Positions 42,673 through 52,856 of a stretch of DNA of 64,000 nucleotides are shown one piece after another. The first letter of the stretch is position 1. The number at the start of each line of letters is the position of its first letter. The position numbers and the translations under genes were made by a program. Source of the stretch: Nitrospira sp. (GTDB lineage Bacteria > Nitrospirota > Nitrospiria > Nitrospirales > Nitrospiraceae); NCBI GenBank assembly GCA_005116835.1, contig SWDM01000023.1:160419-224418 (forward strand), written 5' to 3'. The notes under the pieces were generated by a model. It did not search any database. It was not told where the DNA came from and saw nothing but the letters and a program-made list of their open reading frames with translations.

Positions 42673-44154
42673 ATGATGGGTCTGCGTCCTGTTCTCCTCC
42701 TACCACTGGCCGTGCTTGTTTCACTTTCGAGCTGTGCGTCAGCATCGCGTGAGGGGCTCCCTCCGGGAAGTTCTTTTGCCGAGACGGCTGCTGTTTCGGT
42801 ACATTTGCTGCCTCAAGGGATCGCGGTGGGGGATGTAACGAACCAGTCGGCCCTGCTTTGGCTACGGACTGATGGACCGAGGATGGTGCAGATTGAGTGG
42901 GCGCCGGTGACAGCCAAGGACAGCCGGTCTAAGACTGCGACAGATGTTGCGTCTGTGGCACGAACAACGATGTTTTCGACAGGCCCGGAAACGGATTTTA
43001 CCCTGACGATTCCCCTTGAGGGACTGACCCCGGCTACTCGATACCGATGGTCTGTGATTGTCGGCACGAAGGGGTCTGAAGGCTCACCGACTGAAGCAAG
43101 AGTGGCAGCACAAGGCGAATTCGCGACGCTCCCAGATATGAAGAGTCACGTGCCTGTGACCTTTGCCTGGAGCGGTGATTTGGGTGGCCAGGGACATTGC
43201 AGGCGTGGCGCTGCCGGGTACCCCATCTTCGACGTGATGCGAGCCCAACAGCTCGATTTCTTCATATTCCTCGGCGACACGATCTATAGCGATAATCCCT
43301 GTCCCTCCCCTCCGAACGAGCCAGGCGCAGACTTTCGGGCCACAACCTTGGCCGAGTACCGCACACGTCATCGCTACCAACGGGGCGCGGAGACGCTACG
43401 GCGGTTTTTGGAGACTACTCCTGTCTTTGCCATTTGGGATGACCATGAAGTACGGAACGATTTTTCAGGGCCATTTGACAGCCAGATGCCGGCTGGTCGT
43501 CAGGCCTTGCGCGAGTATTGGCCAATCCGCCTGGCATCTGACGATCCTCATCGGCTCTATCGAACGGTGCGTGCGGGAGCGGATCTTGAGCTGTTTATCC
43601 TCGATACGCGGCAGTATCGGAGCTCCAATGCCGATCAGGATGGTCCGGCGAAGACGATGTTGGGAGCAACGCAGCTTCAATGGCTGCTGAGCGGCCTGAC
43701 AGAGTCGACTGCGACATGGAAAGTGATTGTGACCACAGTGCCCCTATCCATTCCGAAGGGAGGAAAGGCCAATGTCTCTGGGAACGATGGCTGGGCCGGG
43801 GGGGCCGGCATCCCAGGCTTTGAACGGGAGCGGCAGGTGATTGTGGACCACATTCTCGGACAAAAAGTGAAGAACGTGGTGTTTCTGGCAGGCGATGTCC
43901 ACTATGTGCAAGCCAATACATACGATCCGAATGGTGATGGGATTCCCGACTTCCATGAGTTCATCGCTGGGCCTTTGTCCGCTGCGCCCGGACGACTGAC
44001 GCCGGCGAATGTGGAGTTACGACCGACGATGTTGATCAATGACGGTGGGTATATGAATTTTGGCCTGATCCGAGTCACGAAGTCCTCATTCGATGTGACA
44101 GTCCTCGACGAAGTTGCCGCCACGCGGTTTTCCCATCGTCTATCCGCCAAGTAA
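42673..44154 (+). CDS. PhoD-like alkaline phosphatase/phosphodiesterase lipoprotein
   Basis: About 493 residues from the ATG at 42673. Lipobox LSSC (about Cys21). PhoD family marks: an N-terminal Ig-like domain, FAWSGDLGGQ, FFIFLGDTIYSDN, FAIWDDHEVRNDF and FLAGDVHYVQAN supply the metal ligands. PhoD enzymes release phosphate from phosphodiesters outside the cytoplasm. The weak SD leaves a TTG at 42637 possible. Confidence 0.87.
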   Translation: MMGLRPVLLLPLAVLVSLSSCASASREGLPPGSSFAETAAVSVHLLPQGIAVGDVTNQSALLWLRTDGPRMVQIEWAPVTAKDSRSKTATDVASVARTTMFSTGPETDFTLTIPLEGLTPATRYRWSVIVGTKGSEGSPTEARVAAQGEFATLPDMKSHVPVTFAWSGDLGGQGHCRRGAAGYPIFDVMRAQQLDFFIFLGDTIYSDNPCPSPPNEPGADFRATTLAEYRTRHRYQRGAETLRRFLETTPVFAIWDDHEVRNDFSGPFDSQMPAGRQALREYWPIRLASDDPHRLYRTVRAGADLELFILDTRQYRSSNADQDGPAKTMLGATQLQWLLSGLTESTATWKVIVTTVPLSIPKGGKANVSGNDGWAGGAGIPGFERERQVIVDHILGQKVKNVVFLAGDVHYVQANTYDPNGDGIPDFHEFIAGPLSAAPGRLTPANVELRPTMLINDGGYMNFGLIRVTKSSFDVTVLDEVAATRFSHRLSAK

Positions 44155-44242
44155 CCGCATCCTTCGCTGCGAAGATTCTCTTGAAATCATGATGGGCGGC
44201 CAGTTACGGTACGCCATGTGCGTATGCGGGTACGAGACGTAG

Positions 44243-44491
44243 ATGCTGTTGCAGGTGATCTCCATTTTGGGAGCCTTGATGGTGCTGTCTGCCTATGGCT
44301 TGATCCAGGGCGGGGTCTGGAATGAATTGAACGGGGGATATCTCGCGTTCAATATTATCGGGTCGTTACTGTTAGGCATTGTCGCGATTGAGGATCAGCG
44401 GGTCGGATTCATTTTCTTGGAGTTTGCCTGGGCCGGCCTTGGATTGGTCGGCGTCGCCAGGGCTGTAAAGGCCAGACGTCTGGCTAGTTAA
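44243..44491 (+). CDS. Small three-helix membrane protein (CBU_0592-like)
   Basis: The 82-residue product has three hydrophobic helices and resembles the CBU_0592-like family of predicted transporters (GGYLAFNIIGSLLLGIVA, FLEFAWAGLGLVGV). Function unknown. Confidence 0.65.
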   Translation: MLLQVISILGALMVLSAYGLIQGGVWNELNGGYLAFNIIGSLLLGIVAIEDQRVGFIFLEFAWAGLGLVGVARAVKARRLAS

Positions 44492-44518
44492 TTGTGCTCG
44501 GATGAAAGGACTACACAG

Positions 44519-45001
44519 ATGGCAGGGTTAATGTCGGCGGATGAGATTTTCGAACAGGCTCACAATGCCGCTGCGGCGGCGACGGGGCTCGATGATAAGC
44601 CTATGCAGATCGATTACCCGGCACTAAAGGAAAAAATCCGCGCCGCGTTAGGGGATCGCAAAGTTGCGCGCTGCCACATCAACAAATTCTTGCCGGAGGG
44701 CTATGAGGATCAGGGGCGGTTTAATCTCCTGTTGCTCACAGCCGGCAATGTGCTCTTCGACATGGTCATCGGCGATTCGTATTTCCGCTACGACGTCGTG
44801 TCGGTCGGGCAGCTGGATAAAGTTCAGGTCATCGATGCCATGTGGGACAACAAAGAAAAGCGCCGGGAGGAACCGTTTCTCAGCCTTCGCCTGATGCATG
44901 GCGAAGAAGCGCATCTTCTGTTGGCGTTGGACGATGAGGAACGGGCAAGTCTGCTGAAGTTTGCGTCGGTGGTTATGGCAGCGCGAAATCCAGAAAAGTA
45001 G
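44519..45001 (+). CDS. Hypothetical soluble protein
   Basis: The 160-residue product starts at the ATG after AAAGGA. Mixed alpha/beta; conserved-looking stretches (KEKIRAALGDRKVARCHIN, YFRYDVVSVGQLDKVQVID) but no family I recognise. It starts 28 nt after the small membrane protein stop, so the two are probably cotranscribed. Confidence 0.65.
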   Translation: MAGLMSADEIFEQAHNAAAAATGLDDKPMQIDYPALKEKIRAALGDRKVARCHINKFLPEGYEDQGRFNLLLLTAGNVLFDMVIGDSYFRYDVVSVGQLDKVQVIDAMWDNKEKRREEPFLSLRLMHGEEAHLLLALDDEERASLLKFASVVMAARNPEK

Positions 45002-45038
45002 TTGTCTCGGAAGCGGCGAGCCTCCAAACCCTACGTGC

Positions 45039-45752
45039 TCACGGTTCCAGCAAAGGAATCAGCGCGACATGGCCTTTTTCGCGTGCGCGATCGACCGGTC
45101 GTAGGCCTTTGGCATCCTTGGCGGTCTTGTCCGCTCCCTTCATCAACAGCATGACCGCGATCTCCCGGTGTCCTTGCTGTGAGGCGACATGGAGAGCCGT
45201 CCATCCGTTCGTCGTCACAGGGGTCACCTCCGCCCCTTTGTCCAATAGCAATGCCACGATTTCACGATGCCCTTTGCCAGCTGCAATAAAGAGCGGAGTT
45301 GCGTTGTTGCCCAGCCGTACTTGCTTCACATTGGCGCCGCGATCCAACAGGAGGGCCACAACGTCTCGGTGTCCTTCCTGGGCTGCGGTAAAGAGCGGGG
45401 CTTCGCCGCTGTCCGTTCTCACCTGGTTCACGTCTGCGCCCTTGTTCAACAACAGTTCTGCCACGGCTCGATGGCCCATCTCGACGGCGATGTGAAGCGG
45501 GGTCGCTCCGTCCATCGTCACCTGTTTCACATCTGCGCCTTTGTCCAGGAGCAGGGTCACAGCGTCTTGATGCCCCTGTTCAGCTGCCCTGTAAAGCGGA
45601 GTGATTCCGTCGTTGTCCGCCGCGTTGATGTCGGCCTCGCCGAGATCCCCACTGTGAGCTACTGTAATCAGGGCCTCATCCACCGGTAATATGGCCAGGA
45701 TCATCGGCATCAGTCCGAGCACGGCTATAAGAACCATCCAGCGTTGTCTCAT
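45039..45752 (-). CDS. Exported ankyrin-repeat protein
   Basis: The 237-residue product has a signal peptide and six ankyrin repeats of the GHxxxVxLLLxKGAxV type (about 45-230; DNDGITPLYRAAEQGHQDAV and so on). Ankyrins bind other proteins. It ends the leftward unit with ygfZ, 7 nt downstream of it. Confidence 0.85.
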   Translation of the reverse strand: MRQRWMVLIAVLGLMPMILAILPVDEALITVAHSGDLGEADINAADNDGITPLYRAAEQGHQDAVTLLLDKGADVKQVTMDGATPLHIAVEMGHRAVAELLLNKGADVNQVRTDSGEAPLFTAAQEGHRDVVALLLDRGANVKQVRLGNNATPLFIAAGKGHREIVALLLDKGAEVTPVTTNGWTALHVASQQGHREIAVMLLMKGADKTAKDAKGLRPVDRAREKGHVALIPLLEP

Positions 45753-45759
45753 CTGTCGG

Positions 45760-46851
45760 CTAGCTCTTTACGTAAAAGGGCAAGGTGTGGACGGTGGCAG
45801 GATGTTTGCGCCCGTCGAACTCCACGGTCAGCTCAGTGCCTGCCTTGCTGAAATCCCGCAGTGGAAATCCGAAGGCGATCACTTGATTGAGTTGCGGCGA
45901 ATGGGTAGCACTGCTGACCCATCCGACTTCACGATCGCCCGCAAAGAGTAGGGCTCCTTTCGAGGGCACCGTGGCATCCTGTATGACCAGTCCTACCAGA
46001 TGACGCCGTACGTTGCCGTAGGTATCCATCCGCGCCACGACTTCTTGCCCCGGATAGCAGCCCTTATTCAAGCTGAACGCTTTTCCTTCAAGATTCGCTT
46101 CCGGTGGAACGATTTCTTCGTTGAGGTCCGGCCCAGCTTTCGGTAGACCTGCTTCAATGCGGAGGGCCTCGCGAGCTTGACCGCCGACTGCCTTGATGCC
46201 GTACGCCGTGCCGGCCTCCATGAGCCGTTCCCAGGCCGTGTGGAGGGCCTCGGCGGGCAGTAGTACTTCGAGGTCGCTCTCTCCGGTTTCTTCTGTGCGC
46301 AATACGAAAGCGGTCTGGCCGCCGATCTTGGCAGCAATGGCGCTTACCGGCGTGAGGTCGCTCATCTCGACGCCAAAGGCGGCGCTGACAGTCGCGCAGG
46401 CTTTGGGCCCACTGACAAGCAAGAGCCCCCAAGACTCAGCACAGTTTTCCATCTTTGCTTTGATGCCATAGAGCAGAAACTTTCTGAGGACTTGGAATGT
46501 GGCGTCGCCGACCTCGCCGACGTCTTCCACCCACAGACTGTCCGATAGAGCATAGACTCGAAAATAGCCGAGCATCTTGCCCTTGTGGGTGAGAAAGCTC
46601 GAATAGCGGCCCTGGCCTGGCTGGAGCGGGAGGATATCGTTGCTGATGAGGCCTTGCAGCCATTTGACACGATCCTCGCCAGTGACGCGGATCTTGCCTC
46701 GCTGCGAGAGATCGGAGAGTCCGACTGCCTGGCGCACTGACTGATACTCGTCGACCCACTGACCATAGTGGGCAGGCATCTCCCATCCGGCGACTTCTTC
46801 GAAGGTCGCTCCAAGTTGAACATGGTGTTCGTGGATGGGTGAGTGTTTCAT
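45760..46851 (-). CDS. ygfZ: YgfZ/GcvT-type folate-binding protein
   Basis: The 363-residue product has the GcvT fold and the YgfZ signature K-G-C-Y-x-G-Q-E (KGCYPGQEVVAR, near residue 264). YgfZ uses folate in making or repairing certain Fe-S clusters (for example MiaB). The catalytic Asp of true GcvT aminomethyltransferase is not evident. It has an N-terminal GWEMPAHYGQWVDEY as in GcvT. Confidence 0.88.
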   Translation of the reverse strand: MKHSPIHEHHVQLGATFEEVAGWEMPAHYGQWVDEYQSVRQAVGLSDLSQRGKIRVTGEDRVKWLQGLISNDILPLQPGQGRYSSFLTHKGKMLGYFRVYALSDSLWVEDVGEVGDATFQVLRKFLLYGIKAKMENCAESWGLLLVSGPKACATVSAAFGVEMSDLTPVSAIAAKIGGQTAFVLRTEETGESDLEVLLPAEALHTAWERLMEAGTAYGIKAVGGQAREALRIEAGLPKAGPDLNEEIVPPEANLEGKAFSLNKGCYPGQEVVARMDTYGNVRRHLVGLVIQDATVPSKGALLFAGDREVGWVSSATHSPQLNQVIAFGFPLRDFSKAGTELTVEFDGRKHPATVHTLPFYVKS

Positions 46852-46940
46852 GAAAATTCCGTGAAACGTGAAACGTTAGGCGTGAAACGAAAGACAGAGT
46901 TTCGCCCTATACGCCTCACGCCTGACCCCTTACGCCTATC
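46852..46940. repeat. Intergenic word repeat (GTGAAACG / inverted CGCCT-type words)
   Basis: Repeated CGTGAAACG words (46861, 46870, 46882) face inverted CGTTTC/TACGCCT words. It lies between ygfZ and the receiver protein. Confidence 0.6.
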
Positions 46941-47323
46941 GAAAGAACTTCCTCTACCAGCTCTTTCAGGCGTGAGGAGAATTCGTTCCGCGAGACGATC
47001 TTGGTTACACCAAGTGCTCTGGCTCTGTTAAACGTATCGACCTCTTCATGGTTGGCGAAAGCGAGGATGGGGAGAGTTTTCAAGCTGGCATCAGCTTTGA
47101 GTGTGTCTAGGGCTTGAAAGGCATCCAGCCTCTCGTCATTCATATTCAAGATGAAGGCAGATGGGGCCGCGGATGAAGCCTTTTCGGCGATGTCCTGCTG
47201 CGTTCTGGCCCGTTCGATCTTGTAGCCTTTCGACATCAGGGCGTCGCGGACTTTGGTATAGAAAAAGATGTCTGTGACGCCGACAAGAATAGTCTTCTGG
47301 TCTGTCTGGTTTGGTTGATTCAT
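46916..47323 (-). CDS. Receiver-domain (CheY-like) protein
   Basis: The 135-residue product starts at MNQPNQTDQKT (ATG 47323); upstream lies repeat, not coding. Fold is CheY-like: ILVGVTDIFFYTKVRDALM, then PSAFILNMNDERLDAFQALD and LPILAFANHEEVD. The acidic pair and the acceptor Asp are not in their usual places (VGVTD; LNMND is nearest), so phosphorylation is doubtful. Confidence 0.72.
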   Translation of the reverse strand: MNQPNQTDQKTILVGVTDIFFYTKVRDALMSKGYKIERARTQQDIAEKASSAAPSAFILNMNDERLDAFQALDTLKADASLKTLPILAFANHEEVDTFNRARALGVTKIVSRNEFSSRLKELVEEVLSIGVRGQA

Positions 47324-47430
47324 TTCGTTTGTTTGGTTTATTTGGTGTCTGGTTGGTGTCGAGACTCTATGTTCGGTAATTATTCCCCTTACCAAAGAAA
47401 CGAAACAAACCAGACAAACCAAAGAAACCG
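47300..47430. repeat. Intergenic word repeat (GGTTTGTTTGG type) around the receiver gene start
   Basis: TTTGGTT, TTTGTTTGGTT and TTTGGTGTCTGGTT words (47309-47357) pair with the inverse AACAAACCAGACAAACC and AAAGAAACC words (47400-47428). Two arms of a long hairpin. Confidence 0.7.
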
Positions 47431-47431
47431 T

Positions 47432-47947
47432 TTAGTTGAGTGAACTGATCAGTCGTCCCAACGCTTTCTTTGCCAAGGCGTAATTGGGATTGAGAGCCAG
47501 GGCTTTCTTGTAGGAGTCGATGGCTTCGGTCCATTGGCCCTTGCGTTCGTAGACCCGGCCCAGGTTGAGATGGGGGAAGGCCGGGCTCTCGTAGCGTCTC
47601 GCCTGTAGGGCTTTCTGAAACCAGACAATCGCTTCGTCAAGTTCGCCTTTTTCGATCAGATAGGCCCCGATGTCATTATAGGGATTGCCGAAATCCGGAT
47701 CCTGCGCGATGGCCTTGTGGCATTCCTCAATTGCATCGTCGAGCCGTCCCATGAAGCTATAGGTCCAACCGAGGAACGTGTAGGCCTCGGCTGTCGGATG
47801 AGTCTCAATCGACTTCTTGTAGAGCGTTACAGCCTCTTCCAGTTCGCCCTTCATCTGGCGCTCATAGGCCTGCTGGAAGAGTTGCCAAGCCTCGCGCTTG
47901 TCTTCTTCGTGGCCTTCGCCTTGGATCAGAAAATCTTGTACGTCCAT
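47432..47947 (-). CDS. TPR protein
   Basis: The 171-residue product has about four TPR motifs (for example EAYTFLGWTYSFMGRLDDAI, NPYNDIGAYLIEKGELDEAI, WTEAIDSYKKALALNPNYA). It is a protein-binding scaffold, partner unknown. Confidence 0.85.
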   Translation of the reverse strand: MDVQDFLIQGEGHEEDKREAWQLFQQAYERQMKGELEEAVTLYKKSIETHPTAEAYTFLGWTYSFMGRLDDAIEECHKAIAQDPDFGNPYNDIGAYLIEKGELDEAIVWFQKALQARRYESPAFPHLNLGRVYERKGQWTEAIDSYKKALALNPNYALAKKALGRLISSLN

Positions 47948-47949
47948 AA

Positions 47950-48044
47950 GTAACCAGTGGGGAAGCCATCAGCTTTCAGCCATCAGCAAGACCATTCTTT
48001 TTCTTTCCAGGCTGACTGCTAAATGCTGACGGCTGACAGCTTCG
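47950..48044. repeat. Intergenic word repeat (CAGCTTTCAGC / GCTGACGGCTGA)
   Basis: CATCAGC, TTTCAGC and CATCAGC words face GCTGACTG, GCTGACGG and GCTGACAGC words on the other side of a short spacer. The two sets can pair. Confidence 0.7.
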
Positions 48045-48845
48045 TTATTCGTTCTTTAGCTTCTTCTTGATGAGTTCAGCTCCGTAGCGTCCTGATAGCA
48101 GCATCGAGCCAAAGGCCGGGCCCATACGTGGGGTGCCGTAGACTGCCGCGACGGCCAGTCCGATCACGAAACAGTTGGGATAGACCTCGCCAGTTCGGTC
48201 CATCACCTCTTCTTCGGATCGAGAAACCCACATGGCGCCGTTGCCTGGAACGGCTTTGTAGAGATTGCGTTTGTGCAAGAGTTCCACGACGACGGCATCG
48301 TGGCCCGTTGCATCCACGACGATCTTGCTTTCGAGCGCGATGGGGTCCACGTGGAGGATATCATGGCCGGCCATTTCAGCCGTCGTGTTATTGACCACTA
48401 CACCTTCGAGGATGCCGTCGCGACGTAAAACAAGATCGACGACTCTCGTCAGGTTCATGATCTTTGCTCCGCCTCTATACGCAGCAGCAATCAGTGCGCC
48501 GGTGGCATGAGGGGGATCGACCATGTACATCCCCTCGCATTCCGTGATTTTCTTGCAGGGCACGCCGATCTCTTCGAGGATCTTATTGGCCGGCTCGCAG
48601 ATCGTGGCCTTGTTCATCAAATATCCGCCCGTCCAAAAGCCGCCCCCAAGGGCGAGGCTCTGTTCGATGACGACGGTCTTAAATCCCATCGAAGCCAGAT
48701 CATGGGCGCAGATCAATCCGGAAGGTCCGGCGCCGACAATGATCACATCGCTCTCGATCAATTGATCGAACTCTTTGTAGTATTCCCGCGCGATGTGGCG
48801 TGTAATGTCGCGTTCGCGTAATGGGGCTGGTTTTGGTTTTGCCAT
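48045..48845 (-). CDS. thi4: Thiazole synthase, Thi4 family (sulfide-dependent type)
   Basis: The 266-residue product has the FAD/NAD-binding GAGPSG (38-43) and the Thi4 core (GGGFWTGGYLMNKA, VVDATGHDAVVV). In yeast Thi4 a Cys in the segment before the 'MDP' gives up its sulfur once; here the same place reads HDILHVDP (H165), as in archaeal enzymes that use external sulfide catalytically. It makes the ADP-thiazole of thiamine from NAD and glycine. thiC lies 85 nt upstream on the same strand. Confidence 0.88.
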   Translation of the reverse strand: MAKPKPAPLRERDITRHIAREYYKEFDQLIESDVIIVGAGPSGLICAHDLASMGFKTVVIEQSLALGGGFWTGGYLMNKATICEPANKILEEIGVPCKKITECEGMYMVDPPHATGALIAAAYRGGAKIMNLTRVVDLVLRRDGILEGVVVNNTTAEMAGHDILHVDPIALESKIVVDATGHDAVVVELLHKRNLYKAVPGNGAMWVSRSEEEVMDRTGEVYPNCFVIGLAVAAVYGTPRMGPAFGSMLLSGRYGAELIKKKLKNE

Positions 48846-48849
48846 GTGT

Positions 48850-48925
48850 GACTCCGTTCAGCTCTCAGCTCTCAGCATTCAGCTCCGGATTCAAAGTTGA
48901 GGGCTGACAGCTGTTTACTGAAAGC
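48850..48925. repeat. Intergenic word repeat between thiC and thi4
   Basis: CAGCTCTCAGC, CATTCAGC and GGCTGACAGC words form a likely hairpin in the thiC-thi4 gap. Same word type as 47950 and 50864. Confidence 0.65.
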
Positions 48926-48930
48926 GCCTT

Positions 48931-50859
<1,929 letters not shown>

Positions 50860-50863
50860 TCAG

Positions 50864-50942
50864 GATGCTGTCAGCTCTCAGCCATCAGCTCTTAGCAGAG
50901 ATTCCGGAAGCTGATGGCTGAATGCTGTGTGCTGATCGCTAT
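50864..50942. repeat. Intergenic word repeat in the thiC leader
   Basis: TGTCAGCTCTCAGC, CATCAGC words face GCTGATGGCTGAATGCTG. It lies between the riboswitch terminator and the thiC start, so any effect is on the full-length mRNA leader. Confidence 0.7.
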
Positions 50943-50949
50943 TTCCCAA

Positions 50950-50983
50950 ACAAAAATGCCGCACCGATATCAAGGGGTGCGGC
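50950..50983 (-). terminator. Riboswitch-controlled terminator before thiC
   Basis: GCCGCACC and GGTGCGGC (8 bp) followed by ATTTTTG on the minus strand. It lies just after the TPP aptamer, so it is the expression platform. Confidence 0.85.
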
Positions 50984-51004
50984 AGAGAGTCCAACGGTGT
51001 CCGG

Positions 51005-51100
51005 TTGTTCTCGCTTCCCTACGCTGGTATTACCCAGGTCAGGTTCTGAGGGTCATCCGTTCGGGCGGACTCTCAGCCGTGTGGCTCCCCTAGCTTCGAC
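51005..51100 (-). ncRNA. TPP riboswitch (THI element)
   Basis: On the minus strand the conserved blocks AGGGGAGCC, CTGAGAG, ACCCTCAGAACCTGA, CTGGGTAATACCAGC and GTAGGGAA follow in the right order. It binds thiamine pyrophosphate and then lets the terminator form, turning off thiC and probably thi4. Confidence 0.95.
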
Positions 51101-51180
51101 CGTGAATCGTATCGCCGGCTTCCTCCATTGTCAACGGGGAATTAGGCCTACCGGGCTTAGTGGGCAATCTGTTCAGAATT

Positions 51181-51467
51181 CCCTATCAGTCGGTTCATGT
51201 AATCCCAAAATGATAATGTCCGCTTTGGCCCAAGTAGACATGTCCTCTTCGTTGCGAGACTGTCGGCTCTCACAAGGAGGGTCAGATGGTCAGAGAGGAC
51301 AGGGTCATCATGAGTGTGAAGGAAGAGGCCGGATCATCCGTGGCGCCGACGCCTGCGACCGGAACGGCAAACACAGGCGACGGTGGCGAGAACCTAAACC
51401 GGACATATCTACTTTGGGAGGAAGAGGACATTTCTATTTGGGCTTGACACCCTATCAGTCGGTTCAT
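51181..51467. mobile_element. Internally deleted IS remnant flanked by direct repeats
   Basis: Inverted ends: GCCCAAGTAGACATGTCC (51228) and its inverse to 51443 match at 21 of 23 positions. Sub-terminal copies of the same end occur inside. Direct repeats CCCTATCAGTCGGTTCAT stand at 51181-51198 and 51450-51467. The interior is about 200 bp, so the element cannot move by itself. Confidence 0.7.
51286..51447 (+). pseudogene. Transposase stub
   Basis: After a good SD (AAGGAGG) an ATG opens MVREDRVIMSVKE, like the start of some integrase-type transposases; then the frame runs into unrelated codons. Another frame nearby ends GRGHFYLGLTPYQSV, like a transposase C-terminus. So the middle of the gene has been deleted. 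Confidence 0.55.
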
Positions 51468-51525
51468 TGATTGTCGGAGAGCCCTAACGTAGAATGACGC
51501 CTCACGCTGTTTCGCGAAGGAACCT

Positions 51526-52629
51526 ATGCCGACTATCTCAACACTTCCTAAGCCGATCACGGACTATCAACAACTGTCCTCCGAGGAACTGTTCAGCAGG
51601 ACGGTTGAGGCGAAACGTGTGCTGGGTGAACGGGTTATGATTCTAGGCCATAATTATCAACGAGATGAAGTCATCGAACATGCAGACTTTCGCGGGGACT
51701 CTCTTTTATTGTCGAAGCTGTCAGCCGAGCGCTCGGAGCGGCCCTACATCGTCTTTTGTGGTGTGCACTTCATGGCTGAGACTGCCGATATCCTGAGCCG
51801 CTCCAAGCAAACGGTGATCCTCCCGGACATGGCAGCAGGTTGCTCCATGGCGGACATGGCGGCCATCGAACAGGTCGACCAATGTTGGGAGACACTGGGG
51901 CGCATGCTTCCCGTGGAAGAGACGGTCATGCCGGCGGTCTATGTGAACTCTGCCGCGGTGCTCAAAGCTTTTTGCGGTGAACATGGCGGAATTACCTGCA
52001 CCTCCTCCAATGCGAAGGCGGTCATAGAATGGTCCTGGGCCAGGCGGGAGAAAATCCTTTTTTTCCCGGACGAGCACTTGGGCCGGAATACGGCGAACAA
52101 GATGGGGCTGCCGCGAGAAGAGATGATCGTCTGGGACCCCTATCAACCCAACGGGGGGAATACCCGTGATGCGATCAAGCGCGCGAAGCTCATTCTCTGG
52201 AAGGGCCACTGCAGTGTGCACCAGATGTTCCAGCCAGTGCACGTGGACAATTTTCGCAAACAGTATCCGGATGGGAAGGTGATCGTCCATCCCGAATGTC
52301 ACGAGGATGTTGTCAATAAGGCAGACCTGTCGGGGTCCACGGAATTTATTATCCGTACGGTGACGGCAGCCCCGTCCGGGACGGCGTGGGCGGTGGGAAC
52401 AGAATTGAATCTGGTGAATCGATTGAAGCGTGACCTCACTGATAAGAAGGTCTTTTTTCTCTCTTCCACGGTCTGCCAATGCGCGACGATGTTCCGGATC
52501 GATGGAGCCCATCTCTGCTGGGCAATGGAAAATCTTGCCGACGGCCACGTCGTGAACCATATCGTCGTGCCGGACGATGAGAAACATTGGGCGAAGGTGG
52601 CGCTGGACCGCATGATGGCAGTCAGTTAG
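51526..52629 (+). CDS. nadA: Quinolinate synthase A
   Basis: The 367-residue product has NadA marks: GHNYQRDEVIEHADF, FCGVHFMAETADIL, MAAGCSMADM (Cys106), TCTSSNA and a late Cys in SSTVCQCATM for the 4Fe-4S cluster, plus HPEC. It makes quinolinate from iminoaspartate and DHAP, the de novo NAD path. No nadB or nadC lies beside it. Confidence 0.95.
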   Translation: MPTISTLPKPITDYQQLSSEELFSRTVEAKRVLGERVMILGHNYQRDEVIEHADFRGDSLLLSKLSAERSERPYIVFCGVHFMAETADILSRSKQTVILPDMAAGCSMADMAAIEQVDQCWETLGRMLPVEETVMPAVYVNSAAVLKAFCGEHGGITCTSSNAKAVIEWSWARREKILFFPDEHLGRNTANKMGLPREEMIVWDPYQPNGGNTRDAIKRAKLILWKGHCSVHQMFQPVHVDNFRKQYPDGKVIVHPECHEDVVNKADLSGSTEFIIRTVTAAPSGTAWAVGTELNLVNRLKRDLTDKKVFFLSSTVCQCATMFRIDGAHLCWAMENLADGHVVNHIVVPDDEKHWAKVALDRMMAVS

Positions 52630-52632
52630 CGA

Positions 52633-52758
52633 GCGGGATCGTGAAAAACGCCTCCAGCCTCGTTCTCGCATCGCTCAGATCCTCAACGTACCCCAGAGGG
52701 TACGCCTCCGGTCTTCGCTCGCTGCGGCCTTGCTGGAAGACGTTTTTGACGATCCCGC
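52633..52758. repeat. REP-like palindromic element, family 1, copy B
   Basis: Outer arms GCGGGATCGT and ACGATCCCGC differ from copy A, but the core (GATCCTCAACGTACC, GGTACGCCTCCGGT, CTGCGGCCTTGCTGG) is shared. It stands 3 nt after the nadA stop; the outer arms followed by AAAAA/TTTTT suggest a terminator. Confidence 0.85.
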
Positions 52759-52856
52759 ATCAACGCTAAGGACTGGTGCCCCGCCTGTCATTCCGGTATA
52801 TTCCAATCTTTGATCCCAATCACGTTCTAAGGTTTTAGCGAGAGACCATACAGGTT

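Noticed and set aside
51721..52671. 316-codon minus-strand frame opposite nadA
   Set aside because: nadA is certain by motifs; this frame is the antisense shadow.
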